Shown piece after piece: positions 51,181-63,645 of a DNA stretch of 64,000 nucleotides (position 1 is the first letter of the stretch; every line of letters starts with the position of its first letter). The position numbers and the translations under genes were made by a program. Under the pieces are notes generated by a model, which saw only the letters and a program-made list of their open reading frames with translations, was not told the origin of the DNA and searched no databases. Source of the stretch: Hyphomicrobium sp. (GTDB lineage Bacteria; Pseudomonadota; Alphaproteobacteria; Rhizobiales; Hyphomicrobiaceae); assembly GCA_022844105.1 (NCBI GenBank), contig JALHMJ010000002.1, forward strand, positions 169,826-233,825, in the 5' to 3' direction.

Positions 51181-51670
51181 CTGCACGTTTCCTGACCCTT
51201 TTCGAGGCTGTTTCCGCCCGTTTGGCGGCAACATGCCCCGGCTCGAACCCCGGGATCAACCGCTTTCGTGTCGCGACCTTTCTCAGGTCAACCTTCGGCG
51301 ATTGTCGCTCTCTTTCCTTACGTTGCAGCCCATGAACCGGGCCATGAAACGGGTCATGAACCGGACTTGAACCTTGAACGACCGTCCGACCAAATTGGAC
51401 GCCCCGACGCGGCTGGCCGCTCTTGCAGCGTTCAACAACGGCTGAGGGCTTAAATCATTCGCGACAGGGGAGCCACTTGATCCACACCAAATGCCGGCCG
51501 GCGAAACGAAATGCCGCGCCATGGTGCAGGTCAACTTGGCAAATGCGGGCCGCTCCGGCACGAGGGCCATACCGCTTCCCTCTCAACGATCGTGGCGAAG
51601 CCCCTGAAACAACGAAGGGATCGCGAACACCCGTTCGCGACCCCTCCGAAGACCATTAATTCGGCAATTG
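51181..51670. other. Intergenic region (490 bp) between hemA and the MarR-family gene
   Basis: No gene is supported. It contains the three-copy 12-bp repeat at 51331-51366 and probably the hemA promoter. Confidence 0.5.
51331..51366. repeat. Three tandem 12-bp repeats upstream of hemA
   Basis: CATGAACCGGGC, CATGAAACGGGT and CATGAACCGGAC follow each other without spacing, 150 bp before the hemA ATG. They could be a regulator binding array. Confidence 0.6.
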
Positions 51671-52186
51671 TTACAGTCGATACAAGATCTGATGCGACCA
51701 GAACCGCTCCAGACGCATCAGCGCCTTGTTAAGGCTCTTCAGGTCGTCATTCACCACGCAGCCCACCGTCTCGATTGATCCGAGTTGGCGCTGATAGAGC
51801 TTCTTGATGACGAGGCAGACCTCAAGCCCCTTGCTCGTCAAGCTCACGCGCACGCTGCGACCATCGGTTTCCGACTTCTTGTAGTGAATATAGCCCATGT
51901 CGACGAGCTTCTTGAGATTGTAGGAGACGTTGGAGCCAAGGTAGTAGCCGCCCCGCTTCAGATCGCCTGCCGTCAACTCGCTCTCACCGATGTTGTAGAT
52001 CAGCAGCGCTTGCACGCTGTTGAGATCGGACCCGCCCTGCCGCTGGAACTCGTCTTTGATCACATCGAGCAGAAGCCGGTGCAGCCGCTCGATCAATCGC
52101 AACGACTGGAGATATTCTCCCTGGATCGTCTCGTCCGCGACCGGTTGTACTTTTGCGCGGGCTCGCGCATCCATCACCGCACTCAT
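51671..52186 (-). CDS. ldtR: MarR-family regulator (LdtR-like)
   Basis: 171 residues from ATG 52186. Winged-helix core: LIYNIGESELTAGDLKRGGY, YLGSNVSYNLKKLVDMGYIH and YKKSETDGRSVRVSLTSKGL, with a long C-terminal helix. The arrangement GGYYLGSNVSYNLKKL is characteristic of LdtR, which controls L,D-transpeptidase genes in Liberibacter and rhizobia. An L,D-transpeptidase is present at 40820-42205. Direct control is inferred. Confidence 0.8.
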   Translation of the reverse strand: MSAVMDARARAKVQPVADETIQGEYLQSLRLIERLHRLLLDVIKDEFQRQGGSDLNSVQALLIYNIGESELTAGDLKRGGYYLGSNVSYNLKKLVDMGYIHYKKSETDGRSVRVSLTSKGLEVCLVIKKLYQRQLGSIETVGCVVNDDLKSLNKALMRLERFWSHQILYRL

Positions 52187-52427
52187 CGCCCTGCCTCTTA
52201 CCTGTTTGAACGCCAATTCCCGGTTTTTGGGTCGTCTCCGGGTTGCAACAGGAAGATAACCTTCAACAACTAAAAGTTACCTGAATAGATATAGTAAAAG
52301 AATAGTTCCAGGGGGTGTCACGCAATCATTCTTTAAAATATCTTATTTGAGCACAGGGCTTTTGCCTCAAGTCGTTCTCAGGCGATCTTTGCCGCAAATA
52401 GCTAAAACATCTCTACGAAAATACGTG

Positions 52428-53522
52428 TTATGCGCGGGCGGCCTGCATTTCAGCGCGCGTGGGCAGCTCCCAAAAATGCTCACTTTCTGCCGCTGTATAT
52501 GCGTCAACCATCGCCGCTGTAACGTCGTGCACCCAAGCCGGCTGCCATTTCGGCGCGTTGTCTTTCTCGATAACGGCGGCTCGGACACCTTCGTAGAAAT
52601 CATGTCCTTCCAGAAAATGGCAGGCAAGCCGGTAATCGGCTTCCAAAACACCCCGCAAATCCCAGGCGGCACTATTCTGAATGTGCCGGAGCGTGACACA
52701 GAGCGACAATGGCGAACGCGCCTTTAATTCCGCTGCCGTTTCTCTTGCCCACTCTTGACGGGGGCCCGTTTCTGCTTCAAGCCGAGCAATGATCTGCACC
52801 ACATCGGAAGCCGAAAAACATCGTGCAATCACCTCGCGCAACGCAACGTGTTCGCCGACGCCTGGATCGACATGCCGGGCATCGAGGAGCGGATCGACCG
52901 GCTGCGTGTCGGCGAGACCCGCAACGATCTCGCCAAAGCGCGATTGATCGATGCAGTGCGTGACAAGCCCCAGCGCATAGGCATCCGCCCGTCCGATCAT
53001 GCGGCCCGTCAGTCCGAGATAAACGCCGATCCGGTCGGGCATCCTGGCCAGCACATGACAGACACCGACATCTGGAAACAAGCCGATTTTCGTCTCCGGC
53101 ATTGCGAAACGATAGCCCTCCCCCGCCACCCGGTGGGTGCCGTAAAGCGAAATTCCCACGCCGCCGCCCATCACCATGCCGTCGATGAGTGAGACCGTCG
53201 GTTTGGAAAAACATTCAAGCCGCCAGTTCAGCGCGTATTCGTCTTGAAAGGTCTGACGCGCCGCGATGAGGTCGGTCTGGCCGAGTGACACAACCTCGCG
53301 CACATCCGAGCCGGCCGAAAATGCCCGCGGCGAACCGGATGCGATCACCACCGCATAGACATTCGGATCACGCGAAAAATTCGAAAACCAAGCCGCCAGC
53401 GACGCCCGCATGGCAATCGTCAGTGCATTAAGCGACTTCGTTCGCTCCAGCGTGATCAGGGCCAGCGAACCATTTTGCTCGAAACGGATATCCGAACCGG
53501 CTTGGGCTGTGTCGACGTCCAC
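52428..53522 (-). CDS. 3-hydroxyisobutyryl-CoA hydrolase-like enoyl-CoA hydratase/isomerase
   Basis: 364 residues from GTG 53522 (AGGAG just before it). Crotonase-fold residues: LNALTIAMRASLAAWFSNFS, AVVIASGSPRAFSAGSDVRE, LIDGMVMGGGVGISLYGTHR and the MPETKIGLFPDVGVCHVLAR block, with Glu in MPETK and Asp in FPDVG. The length and the late KARSPLSLCVTLRHIQNSA segment fit 3-hydroxyisobutyryl-CoA hydrolase of valine breakdown rather than a simple hydratase. It stands alone. Confidence 0.85.
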   Translation of the reverse strand: MDVDTAQAGSDIRFEQNGSLALITLERTKSLNALTIAMRASLAAWFSNFSRDPNVYAVVIASGSPRAFSAGSDVREVVSLGQTDLIAARQTFQDEYALNWRLECFSKPTVSLIDGMVMGGGVGISLYGTHRVAGEGYRFAMPETKIGLFPDVGVCHVLARMPDRIGVYLGLTGRMIGRADAYALGLVTHCIDQSRFGEIVAGLADTQPVDPLLDARHVDPGVGEHVALREVIARCFSASDVVQIIARLEAETGPRQEWARETAAELKARSPLSLCVTLRHIQNSAAWDLRGVLEADYRLACHFLEGHDFYEGVRAAVIEKDNAPKWQPAWVHDVTAAMVDAYTAAESEHFWELPTRAEMQAARA

Positions 53523-53762
53523 GAGCGCTCCTGTCCACACATTGTCTGCGCCGGGTCACCCTTGCGCGGGCACGGCGTTGTGATTGCGATCGGTCCGCTA
53601 TACAGTGCCAACATGCCGGCGAAAACTCCGCCAGAAAACTCCGCCGGCTGACGACAGTGTGGCGCTTTCGCCGCGCGCACACAGCGCGGTGGCGCACGGC
53701 CTTATGATCGCCCCGAACTCTGCCCACATCTTCCCGTCGGGCTCATCCAATTATTGTGGCGC

Positions 53763-56076
<2,314 letters not shown>

Positions 56077-56089
56077 ACGAAGCCCGCTT

Positions 56090-56356
56090 TTACTTTTCGA
56101 TCAAGCCGCCCAGCACGGAGTTCTCGCGCCACGCGAACGGCTGGCCGATCATCATGCGGTAAAGCCTTGGCAGCATCGGTAAGACGAATAGGCCGGTGAC
56201 CCCGGCCACAGCCGCCGAAATGTGCGCCGGATCGAGATCGTACCCGGCAGCGTAGAGCAGCCCGATGGCCGCCAAAATGCCCACGAAAACGGCGGCCAGT
56301 CCGATGTAAAGGACCATGAAGAGAGCGTCGGCAGCGATAAGACGTTGATCGGTCAT
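56090..56356 (-). CDS. Small membrane protein of unknown function
   Basis: 88 residues with two membrane segments: VLYIGLAAVFVGILAAIGLL and VAGVTGLFVLPMLPRLYRMM. No known motif. It is convergent with hemB and lies between it and the catalase-like gene. Confidence 0.65.
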   Translation of the reverse strand: MTDQRLIAADALFMVLYIGLAAVFVGILAAIGLLYAAGYDLDPAHISAAVAGVTGLFVLPMLPRLYRMMIGQPFAWRENSVLGGLIEK

Positions 56357-56477
56357 GGAGCGGTTCCTTCAAAGACGGACAGGGACCAGCCGAAGATCAT
56401 CTCCGGCCTGACCCCAATGTCGCAACTTCAAAGCCCGCCCGCTGTTCCAGGTGGAACAGAACCGTTTGCAATTGAAC

Positions 56478-57449
56478 CTATTCGCTGCGCCGGGTGAGCG
56501 ACACGGCATAAGCCCCGGACCGCGCCGGCAAGATTGTGTCGCCCGGATAGCCAGCCAATCCATCTGCGAGGATCGTCGGATCAAACGTTGTACCGTCGCA
56601 CTTGGCCTCGTCTTCCGGACCCGCCAACGCCAGTGTTCCCAGAGCAATCTTTTTTCGCTCCGCCTCTGGCCATTCAAGCGTCGGATCGTCCGTGGAATCG
56701 CTGTCCGTCCCCACGACCGCGACGAGTTTGAATTCCACCGGTCCGCCCTTGAACCGCTCACCCAGTTCCGTCGTGAAGAAGCCCTCATCCTTGGCCTTGG
56801 CTTCCTCGTCAGTAAGACCCCCTTCGCCGGCGACCGGCTCGAAGTTGAACTTCACCTTCGCCTTCTGACCGCCCGCGGCAGTCGCCTCGAAAGCGTGGAT
56901 GCTGAAATAGGGCAGCTGCGCATAGCTGGCCGGCACCGGCTTGGCTGCGATCCACTGACCTTGCTTGGCGGTCCAGGGATGGGCCTCGGTGTAGGCTTTC
57001 ACTTTCGCCGGATCGGGTTTGCCGTCAGCCGCCGGAAATCGGGCTTCGAGAAAGCTCACGACTTCCTCCGGTGTGCGCGCAAAGAAAATCGGCGCGCTCA
57101 GAAACACGAAATCCGTCGGAGACTTTCCGTCCGGATCGAACCGCAGCGCCAGCCCGCGCGGCGATTTCACCTTGTCGGAAGCCTTGGGATTGCCACCGCC
57201 GAAGGAAAAGCGGCCCAGAACCGGCACCGGTCCCGCAAGGAACGGGACTTTGGACAACGCCGCCGCGTTGGCGGCCGGTGTGAAGCTGCCTTTGACACAC
57301 ACGCCCTTGGCATGACTGCCCCGTGTCTTGGCAAATTTGCCGAATACCCCGTTGAGGCTGTCGACGAGTTTATCCGGTGCCACGTCTTCCGCGACCGCAC
57401 CGCCGGCCAGCGAAACGGTCATCATCAGAATTGCGAGCGGCCGTATCAT
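56478..57449 (-). CDS. Catalase-related peroxidase (SrpA-like), exported
   Basis: 323 residues from ATG 57449; ATG 57458 is an alternative. Signal MIRPLAILMMTVSLAGGAVA, cleaved at AED. The catalase-like domain has a His in RGSHAKGVCVKGSFTP, KSPRGLALRFDPDGKSPTDF, AHPWTAKQGQWIAAKPVPAS and DPTILADGLAGYPGDTILPA, RSGAYAVS with a likely heme-Tyr. It lacks the C-terminal flavodoxin-like part. It detoxifies peroxide in the periplasm. Confidence 0.88.
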   Translation of the reverse strand: MIRPLAILMMTVSLAGGAVAEDVAPDKLVDSLNGVFGKFAKTRGSHAKGVCVKGSFTPAANAAALSKVPFLAGPVPVLGRFSFGGGNPKASDKVKSPRGLALRFDPDGKSPTDFVFLSAPIFFARTPEEVVSFLEARFPAADGKPDPAKVKAYTEAHPWTAKQGQWIAAKPVPASYAQLPYFSIHAFEATAAGGQKAKVKFNFEPVAGEGGLTDEEAKAKDEGFFTTELGERFKGGPVEFKLVAVVGTDSDSTDDPTLEWPEAERKKIALGTLALAGPEDEAKCDGTTFDPTILADGLAGYPGDTILPARSGAYAVSLTRRSE

Positions 57450-57573
57450 CGGATCCATCCTGTGCAAATTCTCGTTGGCTGCGATATTGTTATGAAACGG
57501 AGAGCACGATCGCTGTAAACGACAAGGGCGTTCAGATAAATAAGAGATACCGCTTATGATCCGATCGATCGTC

Positions 57574-58071
57574 TCAGCGGCGAACGCGTCGACGTGGCAG
57601 GTCGCCCTCCGTCTCGCCGGGCGCTGAATCGGTCGCCGTTTCACTGCCGTCGCCGGAGGGCACGGCAGCCGCGACCGGGTTCTTCGGCTCTTCGCATCCC
57701 GTCAGCCAAACGTCGAAAACCGGATGCTCCACCGCATTGAGCCCCGGGCTTTCGGCAAACATCCATCCAGAAAAGATCTTCTTTTCCTGCCCGTCGAGTT
57801 GCACCTCTTGCACGTCGACAAACGAGGTCGTCTTCGGCTGCTCCGTTGGTGGTCGCGAAAAGCACACGCGCGGCGTCACCTTTAGCCCACCGAATTCTCG
57901 CGTTTCATTGAGCGGTACCGTGAGCGTCTTGATTGTCGCCGTCACCTTGTCGAGCGCAGAGAAGACGGCCACCTTGTTTTCAATCCGCTCCGCCTGCGCG
58001 CACGGCACGGCCACGCCGCCGACGACGGCGAGTGTGACGAGAGAAAAACATCGAAACCTGAAGTGCGCCAT
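57574..58071 (-). CDS. DUF2155 family secreted protein
   Basis: 165 residues from ATG 58071. Signal MAHFRFRCFSLVTLAVVGGV, cleaved near AQAER. The DUF2155 core: ALDKVTATIKTLTVPLNETR, FGGLKVTPRVCFSRPPTEQP, TTSFVDVQEVQLDGQEKKIF and SGWMFAESPGLNAVEHPVFD, VWLTGC. The two cysteines may form a disulfide. It is downstream of the NDUFA12-like gene on the same strand, as often in alphaproteobacteria. The function is unknown. Confidence 0.85.
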   Translation of the reverse strand: MAHFRFRCFSLVTLAVVGGVAVPCAQAERIENKVAVFSALDKVTATIKTLTVPLNETREFGGLKVTPRVCFSRPPTEQPKTTSFVDVQEVQLDGQEKKIFSGWMFAESPGLNAVEHPVFDVWLTGCEEPKNPVAAAVPSGDGSETATDSAPGETEGDLPRRRVRR

Positions 58072-58196
58072 GCCGGGCGAAATCTCTTCATTGCGGGGGC
58101 GGTGACGCGGTTGCGAAACACGCAACGACAATACAGAAGTGAACTTTGAGCGGCGATCGTGTCGCAAACGTGATCGCGCAACCTCACCGCGCCGCG

Positions 58197-58601
58197 TTAA
58201 TCCGGCTGCCAGGGCTTGTAATCACCGGTTGCACGTGGCCGCGTCGCCGACGCGGTCAAAATCGACCCGGATGGCCGATAGGCGTTCGGCGTACCGGTTG
58301 CGTTCGCTTCGTGCGACTTTTGCCAAGGCCGCGGCGTATAATCAGCAGCCGTCGGCGGCACATCGACCGTATGATGCATCCACCCGTGCCAGCCCGGCGG
58401 GATCAGGGTCGCCTCCGACATATTCTTATACGTCACCCACCGGCGCGGCGTACCAAGCGGCCCCGGCGCCCCGGAAACCTGTTCATAATAGCGGTTGCCG
58501 AATTCGTCCTCGCCGACGAGCCGTCCGTGGCGCCAAAGCGTAAAGCGCGTGCCCCACGTATTGCCGCCCCACCAGCTGAAAATTTCTGAAAGTAGACCCA
58601 T
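58197..58601 (-). CDS. NDUFA12-like subunit of NADH:ubiquinone oxidoreductase
   Basis: 134 residues. The eukaryotic NDUFA12/B17.2 family is clear: FSWWGGNTWGTRFTLWRHGR, VGEDEFGNRYYE, GTPRRWVTYKNMSEATLIPP and GWHGWMHHTVDVPP. It is an accessory subunit of complex I found in alphaproteobacteria. It is 125 bp upstream of the DUF2155 gene, on the same strand. Confidence 0.93.
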   Translation of the reverse strand: MGLLSEIFSWWGGNTWGTRFTLWRHGRLVGEDEFGNRYYEQVSGAPGPLGTPRRWVTYKNMSEATLIPPGWHGWMHHTVDVPPTAADYTPRPWQKSHEANATGTPNAYRPSGSILTASATRPRATGDYKPWQPD

Positions 58602-58858
58602 TGCGCCCTCGCCTCGTGCGGCCCGCCTGTCTCCTTGCGTGTAGGACCGGGGGGCTCCCGTGTCCAGTGTGCGAACCGGCGCGGCCCATCCGCCACACCT
58701 GCCCAGGACTCGCTGGCCGGAATCGGCCTAGCCTCCGGTCAATTGCACGCCAAACGAATGGTTGCCGTGTCAATTCACAGGCCGCCTTCTGACTGCACAT
58801 CGCGCCAAACCCCGCGAATCCAGCGCTCCCTGGCCGGTCAATCCCCAAATTACCAACA

Positions 58859-58907
58859 CCACTAGATGTAGTGGCCGTTTCCCACCTACACCCCCAATAC
58901 GTCGTGA
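58859..58907. promoter_or_regulatory. Pair of NrdR-box-like sites upstream of nrdJ
   Basis: Box 1 is CCACTAGATGTAGTGG (58859-58874), a near-perfect palindrome with core CTAGATGTAG. Box 2, weaker, has core CAATACGTCG (58895-58904). The core starts are 33 bp apart, about three helical turns, the layout NrdR needs. They lie 287-332 bp before nrdJ ATG 59191. The remaining part of 58602-59190 shows no gene and no recognisable cobalamin riboswitch. Confidence 0.6.
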
Positions 58908-59190
58908 CGACCTGCCCGAATCGCGCCACCTTTCCCTCAGCCGCCGAGTTTCCTGTTCAGCTTTCGGGGCCTCTCTTTCCATCACCGGTAATGGGCCAGT
59001 TGGCCTCGTGTTCGCGTGTGCGGACGACCTGCTTTCGCCGTGAGGTATCGGCCACAGGCAGACGTCTCCGCGGCGAATACGTGCGTGACGCGGATCGAGA
59101 CGGCTCCACGCCTTCAGGAAAACGGCGGATTGCAAGCAGGGTGCATTGTATCGAGTTCAGCACCCCCTTTTTATGATGATGGGGGCACTT

Positions 59191-62100
59191 ATGAAGATCA
59201 CGCGGCGTTTTACGGAAGCTGGCCAGTCGCCTTACGCCAAGATCGCGTTCCGGCGCGCCACATCCGAGATCAAGAACCCTGACGGTTCGGTGGTCTTCCG
59301 GCTGGAAGGCTTCGAGGTGCCCCAGCACTGGAGCCAAGTCGCAGCCGACATTCTGGCCCAGAAATATTTCCGCAAGGCCGGTGTCCCCAAGCGGATGCGC
59401 AAAGTCGAAGAGACGCAGGTTCCCTCTTGGCTGTGGCGGTCGGTGGCCGACGAGAAGGCCCTGAAAGACGTGCCCGAGAAAGAGCGCATCGTTGGCGAGA
59501 ACGACGCCCGTCAGGTCTTCGACCGTCTGGCCGGCACTTGGACTTACTGGGGCTGGAAGGGCGGCTACTTCACGACGGAAGAAGACGCGCAGGCCTTCTT
59601 CGACGAGCACCGCTACATGCTCGCCATGCAGATGGCTGCGCCCAATTCCCCGCAGTGGTTCAACACCGGCCTGCATTGGGCCTACGGCATCGACGGCCCC
59701 GGCCAGGGTCACTATTACGTCGACTTTGAGACCGGCGAACTGACCGTATCCTCGTCGGCCTACGAGCATCCGCAGCCGCACGCCTGCTTCATCCAGTCGG
59801 TCGAGGACGATCTCGTCAACGAGAACGGCATCATGGACCTATGGGTCCGTGAAGCCCGCCTTTTCAAGTATGGCTCGGGCACCGGCTCGAATTTCTCGGC
59901 TCTGCGCGGGGCGAATGAAAAGCTGTCTGGCGGTGGCCGTTCGTCGGGCCTGATGTCGTTCCTCAAGATCGGCGACCGCGCGGCCGGCGCCATCAAGTCG
60001 GGTGGCACCACGCGCCGTGCCGCCAAGATGGTCGTCGTCGATGTCGATCATCCCGACATCGAGGAATACATTGCCTGGAAGGTGCGCGAGGAACAGAAAG
60101 TCGCCGCCCTCGTGACCGGCTCCAAGATTTGCCAGAAGCGGCTGAAAGCGGTCATGGCCGCCTGCGTCAACTGCGAAGCGGATGACGATGCCTGCTTCGA
60201 GCCGACGAAGAACCCCAAGCTCAAGGCAGCGATCAAGGAAGCCCGCCGCGACCAGGTGCCGATGAACTATGTGCTCCGCGTCATCCAGTTCGCACGCCAG
60301 GGCTACAAGGACATCGACTTCCCCGTCTACGATACCGACTGGGATAGCGAAGCCTATCTCACCGTCTCGGGCCAGAACTCGAACAACTCGGTGCGCGTGA
60401 CGGATGAATTCCTGAACGCGGTCGAATCCGACGGCGATTGGAAGCTCACCGCCCGCAAGGACGGCAAGGCAACCAAGACGCTGAAGGCCCGCGATTTATG
60501 GGAATCTATCGGTCACGCCGCCTGGGCGTCCGCCGACCCCGGCATCCAGTTCCACACCACGATCAACGACTGGCACACCTGCCCGCAGTCGGGTCCGATC
60601 CGCGCGTCGAACCCATGCTCGGAATACATGTTCCTCGACGACACGGCCTGCAACCTCGCGTCGATGAACCTGATGACGTTCCGCCGTGCCGACAAGTCGT
60701 TCGACACGGATGCCTATGAGCACGCCTGCCGTCTATGGACGATCGTGCTCGAAATCTCCGTCACCATGGCGCAGTTCCCGTCCAAGCAAATCGCGCTGCT
60801 ATCGTACCGCTATCGAACCCTCGGGCTCGGCTTTGCCAACATCGGCGGCCTGCTCATGGCGTCCGGCATCTCCTATGACAGCGACGAAGGGCGCGCCATC
60901 TGCGGCGCCATCTCCGCCATCATGACCGGCGTCGCCTACGCGACCTCCGCCGAGATGGCCAAGGAACTGGGGCCGTTCCCCGGTTACGAGCCCAACCGTG
61001 CCGAGATGCTGCGCGTCATGCGCAACCATCGCCGCGCGGCTTATGGCGAAGCGACCGGCTACGAGCAGCTCAGCATCGCCCCCGTGCCGCTCGACCACGC
61101 CAGCATTCCCGATCAGCGTCTTGTTGCTGCCGCCAAGATGGCCTGGGACGAAGCCCTGGCGCTCGGCATGACACACGGCTACCGCAACGCCCAGTCGACC
61201 GTCGTCGCGCCGACCGGCACGATCGGCCTCGTCATGGATTGCGACACAACCGGCATTGAACCAGACTTTGCTCTCGTCAAGTTCAAGAAGCTTGCCGGCG
61301 GCGGCTACTTCAAGATCATCAACCAGGCCGTGCCGGAAGCGCTGCGTCACCTCGGTTATCGCGAAAGCCAGATCGCCGAGATCGAAGCCTACGCGGTCGG
61401 CCACGGCACGCTGAGGCAGGCCCCATCGATCAACCACACGACATTGAAGGCGAAAGGCTTCACCGATGAGGTGTTGACCAAGATCGAAAGTGGACTTGGC
61501 GCCGCCTTCGACATCAAGTTCGTCTTCAACAAGTGGGTCATCGGTGAGGATTTCCTCAAAAACACGTTGAAAATCTCCGCTGAAAAGATCGCTGACCCCG
61601 CGTTTGACATCTTCGCCCACCTTGGGTTCTCGAAGAAAGACGTCGAACTCGCCAACGAGCATGTCTGCGGAGCGATGACGCTGGAAGGCGCGCCGCACTT
61701 GAAGGCCGAGCACCTGCCCGTGTTCGACTGCGCCAACCCCTGCGGCCGCAAGGGGAAGCGGTACCTCTCGGTCGATAGCCACATCCGGATGATGGCGGCC
61801 TCGCAGCCGTTCATCTCCGGTGCGATCTCCAAGACCATCAACATGCCCAACGACGCGACAGTGGAAGATTGCAAGCAGAGCTACATGCTCTCCTGGCGTC
61901 TCGCGCTGAAGGCCAACGCGCTCTACCGCGATGGCTCCAAGCTTTCCCAGCCACTGAACTCGCAGCTCCTCGCCGATGACGCGGACGATGCCGAAGACGC
62001 GGTGGAAGCCCTTATCGCCTCGCCGATGGCCGCCCGCACGGCGACCGTGACCGAAAAGATCGTCGAGAAGATCATCGAGCGCGTCATTTACGTGAAGGAA

Positions 62101-62952
62101 GAAGAAGCCCGCGAGCGCGAAAAGCTTCCCGCTCGCCGCAAGGGCTACACCCAGAAGGCAGCCGTCGGCGGCCACAAGGTGTACCTGCGCACGGGTGAAT
62201 ACGACGACGGCCGCGTCGGCGAGATCTTCATCGACATGCACAAGGAAGGCGCCGCCTTCCGCTCGTTGATGAACAATTTCGCCATCGCCATCTCGCTTGG
62301 CCTGCAATACGGCGTGCCGTTGGAAGAATACGTAGAGGCCTTCACCTTCACCCGCTTCGAGCCGGCCGGCATCGTACAGGGCAACGAGACGATCAAGAAC
62401 GCGACGTCGATCCTCGACTACATCTTCCGCGAACTCGCCGTGTCTTATCTTGGCCGTCACGATCTGGCGCACGTCGATCCGCGCGAAATCGTCGGTGAAA
62501 CGGGCCTCGGCTCCTCGGACGACGCGACCGACGAACAGTTGGCGCTCAATCTGCCGGAGAGCGTCAAGAAGAAGATCTCGACGGGCCTCGTGCGCGGCAA
62601 TCCGGTGGCGCGCATCGTCAGTCGCACGCACACGGCGTCGGCTGCGACAGGTGCTGCTGCGGAGACATATCGTGCCCTCGCGCCCGAACCGGTCACGGGG
62701 CTCTACGGCGAAAGTACCACCACGATCGGCAACACCGTTTTGAAGTCCGACACCGAGGTCATCTACGCCCGCCAGACAGTCTCCGCCGAACCGGTTCTGA
62801 CCAAAGCGGAACTCTTCAAGCAGCGTATGTCCGAAGCCAAGGTCCGCGGCTACGAAGGCGTCTCCTGCCCCGAGTGCCAAAACTTCACCATGGTCCGCAA
62901 CGGCACGTGTCTCAAATGCGAGACGTGCGGCTCAACGAGCGGGTGCAGCTAA
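59191..62952 (+). CDS. nrdJ: Adenosylcobalamin-dependent (class II) ribonucleotide reductase
   Basis: 1253 residues from ATG 59191, close to GGGGG. Class II Nrd[21 protein letters not shown] near the start of the barrel, [20 protein letters not shown] with the catalytic Cys/Glu region, CSEYMF and [13 protein letters not shown]; the C-terminal tail has paired cysteines [20 protein letters not shown] and CGSTSGCS for reduction by thioredoxin. It makes deoxyribonucleotides with B12 in the absence or presence of oxygen. An NrdR-type site pair and a terminator flank it. Confidence 0.95.
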   Translation: MKITRRFTEAGQSPYAKIAFRRATSEIKNPDGSVVFRLEGFEVPQHWSQVAADILAQKYFRKAGVPKRMRKVEETQVPSWLWRSVADEKALKDVPEKERIVGENDARQVFDRLAGTWTYWGWKGGYFTTEEDAQAFFDEHRYMLAMQMAAPNSPQWFNTGLHWAYGIDGPGQGHYYVDFETGELTVSSSAYEHPQPHACFIQSVEDDLVNENGIMDLWVREARLFKYGSGTGSNFSALRGANEKLSGGGRSSGLMSFLKIGDRAAGAIKSGGTTRRAAKMVVVDVDHPDIEEYIAWKVREEQKVAALVTGSKICQKRLKAVMAACVNCEADDDACFEPTKNPKLKAAIKEARRDQVPMNYVLRVIQFARQGYKDIDFPVYDTDWDSEAYLTVSGQNSNNSVRVTDEFLNAVESDGDWKLTARKDGKATKTLKARDLWESIGHAAWASADPGIQFHTTINDWHTCPQSGPIRASNPCSEYMFLDDTACNLASMNLMTFRRADKSFDTDAYEHACRLWTIVLEISVTMAQFPSKQIALLSYRYRTLGLGFANIGGLLMASGISYDSDEGRAICGAISAIMTGVAYATSAEMAKELGPFPGYEPNRAEMLRVMRNHRRAAYGEATGYEQLSIAPVPLDHASIPDQRLVAAAKMAWDEALALGMTHGYRNAQSTVVAPTGTIGLVMDCDTTGIEPDFALVKFKKLAGGGYFKIINQAVPEALRHLGYRESQIAEIEAYAVGHGTLRQAPSINHTTLKAKGFTDEVLTKIESGLGAAFDIKFVFNKWVIGEDFLKNTLKISAEKIADPAFDIFAHLGFSKKDVELANEHVCGAMTLEGAPHLKAEHLPVFDCANPCGRKGKRYLSVDSHIRMMAASQPFISGAISKTINMPNDATVEDCKQSYMLSWRLALKANALYRDGSKLSQPLNSQLLADDADDAEDAVEALIASPMAARTATVTEKIVEKIIERVIYVKEEEAREREKLPARRKGYTQKAAVGGHKVYLRTGEYDDGRVGEIFIDMHKEGAAFRSLMNNFAIAISLGLQYGVPLEEYVEAFTFTRFEPAGIVQGNETIKNATSILDYIFRELAVSYLGRHDLAHVDPREIVGETGLGSSDDATDEQLALNLPESVKKKISTGLVRGNPVARIVSRTHTASAATGAAAETYRALAPEPVTGLYGESTTTIGNTVLKSDTEVIYARQTVSAEPVLTKAELFKQRMSEAKVRGYEGVSCPECQNFTMVRNGTCLKCETCGSTSGCS

Positions 62953-62972
62953 GTAAGTTTTGATTTCAGAAG

Positions 62973-62997
62973 GCCGGGTGGCAACACCCGGCTTTTT
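62973..62997 (+). terminator. Rho-independent terminator after nrdJ
   Basis: GCCGGGTG and CACCCGGC arms with a GCAA loop are followed by TTTTT, about 20 bp past the nrdJ stop. Confidence 0.85.
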
Positions 62998-63016
62998 CAT
63001 CAATATGGAGCGGCGA

Positions 63017-63619
63017 ATGACTTTAAATGAGTTGTTTACTCTCACTGCGATTGTGGCGGGTCCGATTTTTGCCGTGTTTGTCACAAGGCAACTTGATGAG
63101 CGCAGAGAGCGAGAAGCGCGTCGAATGGACGTTTTTCGCACATTAATGCGCACTCGACGAACGCCGACGAGCATGGAACACGTGGGCGCATTGAATTTAA
63201 TAGAGATCGAGTTTGCGAAAGATGGCGAAGTACTCGCCGCTTGGAAAGAATTGTTTAAGCACTTCGCAATTCAACATTTGAGGAGACCCGATGAAATTAC
63301 AGTGGTCCCCGTCGGAGCAGGTGCCGACGATGGTCGCTTCTTCGCTCGACTGATGGACGAACGCCAAAGGCTCTTAGCTAAACTCTTGCACGCTATGGGT
63401 CGAGCTTTACGTTTCAAAATCGAGCAACTTGAGATTTTCGAAGGGGGCTACACTCCTCAGGGATGGGAAGACGAGTACATCGAACAACGAACAGTCAGAG
63501 GTTTTCTGATTGATCTCTATAAGGGCAAGGTTGCGCTCCCAGTAATGGTGTTCGATGGCCAAGTTCATAAAGAAGCAATTGCACCAGAGAAGAAAACAAA
63601 TCGGCGTTCCGCCGCATAA
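63017..63619 (+). CDS. Small membrane-anchored protein of unknown function (DUF6680-like)
   Basis: About 200 residues from ATG 63017, 7 nt after GGAG. One N-terminal membrane helix (LFTLTAIVAGPIFAVFVTRQ), then a basic helix LDERREREARRMDVFRTLMR with TRRTPTSMEHVGALNLIEIE and FAKDGEVLAAWKELFKHFAI. It lies outside a strong terminator and has lower GC than nrdJ, so it may be a transferred gene. I recall the name DUF6680 for this pattern without certainty. Confidence 0.7.
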   Translation: MTLNELFTLTAIVAGPIFAVFVTRQLDERREREARRMDVFRTLMRTRRTPTSMEHVGALNLIEIEFAKDGEVLAAWKELFKHFAIQHLRRPDEITVVPVGAGADDGRFFARLMDERQRLLAKLLHAMGRALRFKIEQLEIFEGGYTPQGWEDEYIEQRTVRGFLIDLYKGKVALPVMVFDGQVHKEAIAPEKKTNRRSAA

Positions 63620-63645
63620 ACTCGTTATATTAGTCAAATTCCAGA

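Noticed and set aside
51331..51366. CRISPR array
   Set aside because: Units are 12 bp, adjacent and without spacers.
58602..59190. Cobalamin riboswitch before the B12-dependent reductase
   Set aside because: No B12-box-like GCCACTG sequence or fold was recognised; NrdR-type boxes explain regulation better.
60799..62880. Long open frame (693 codons) on the minus strand opposite nrdJ
   Set aside because: It is the antisense frame of a highly conserved class II reductase. Its composition follows the codon pattern of nrdJ, and it has no domain or ribosome site.
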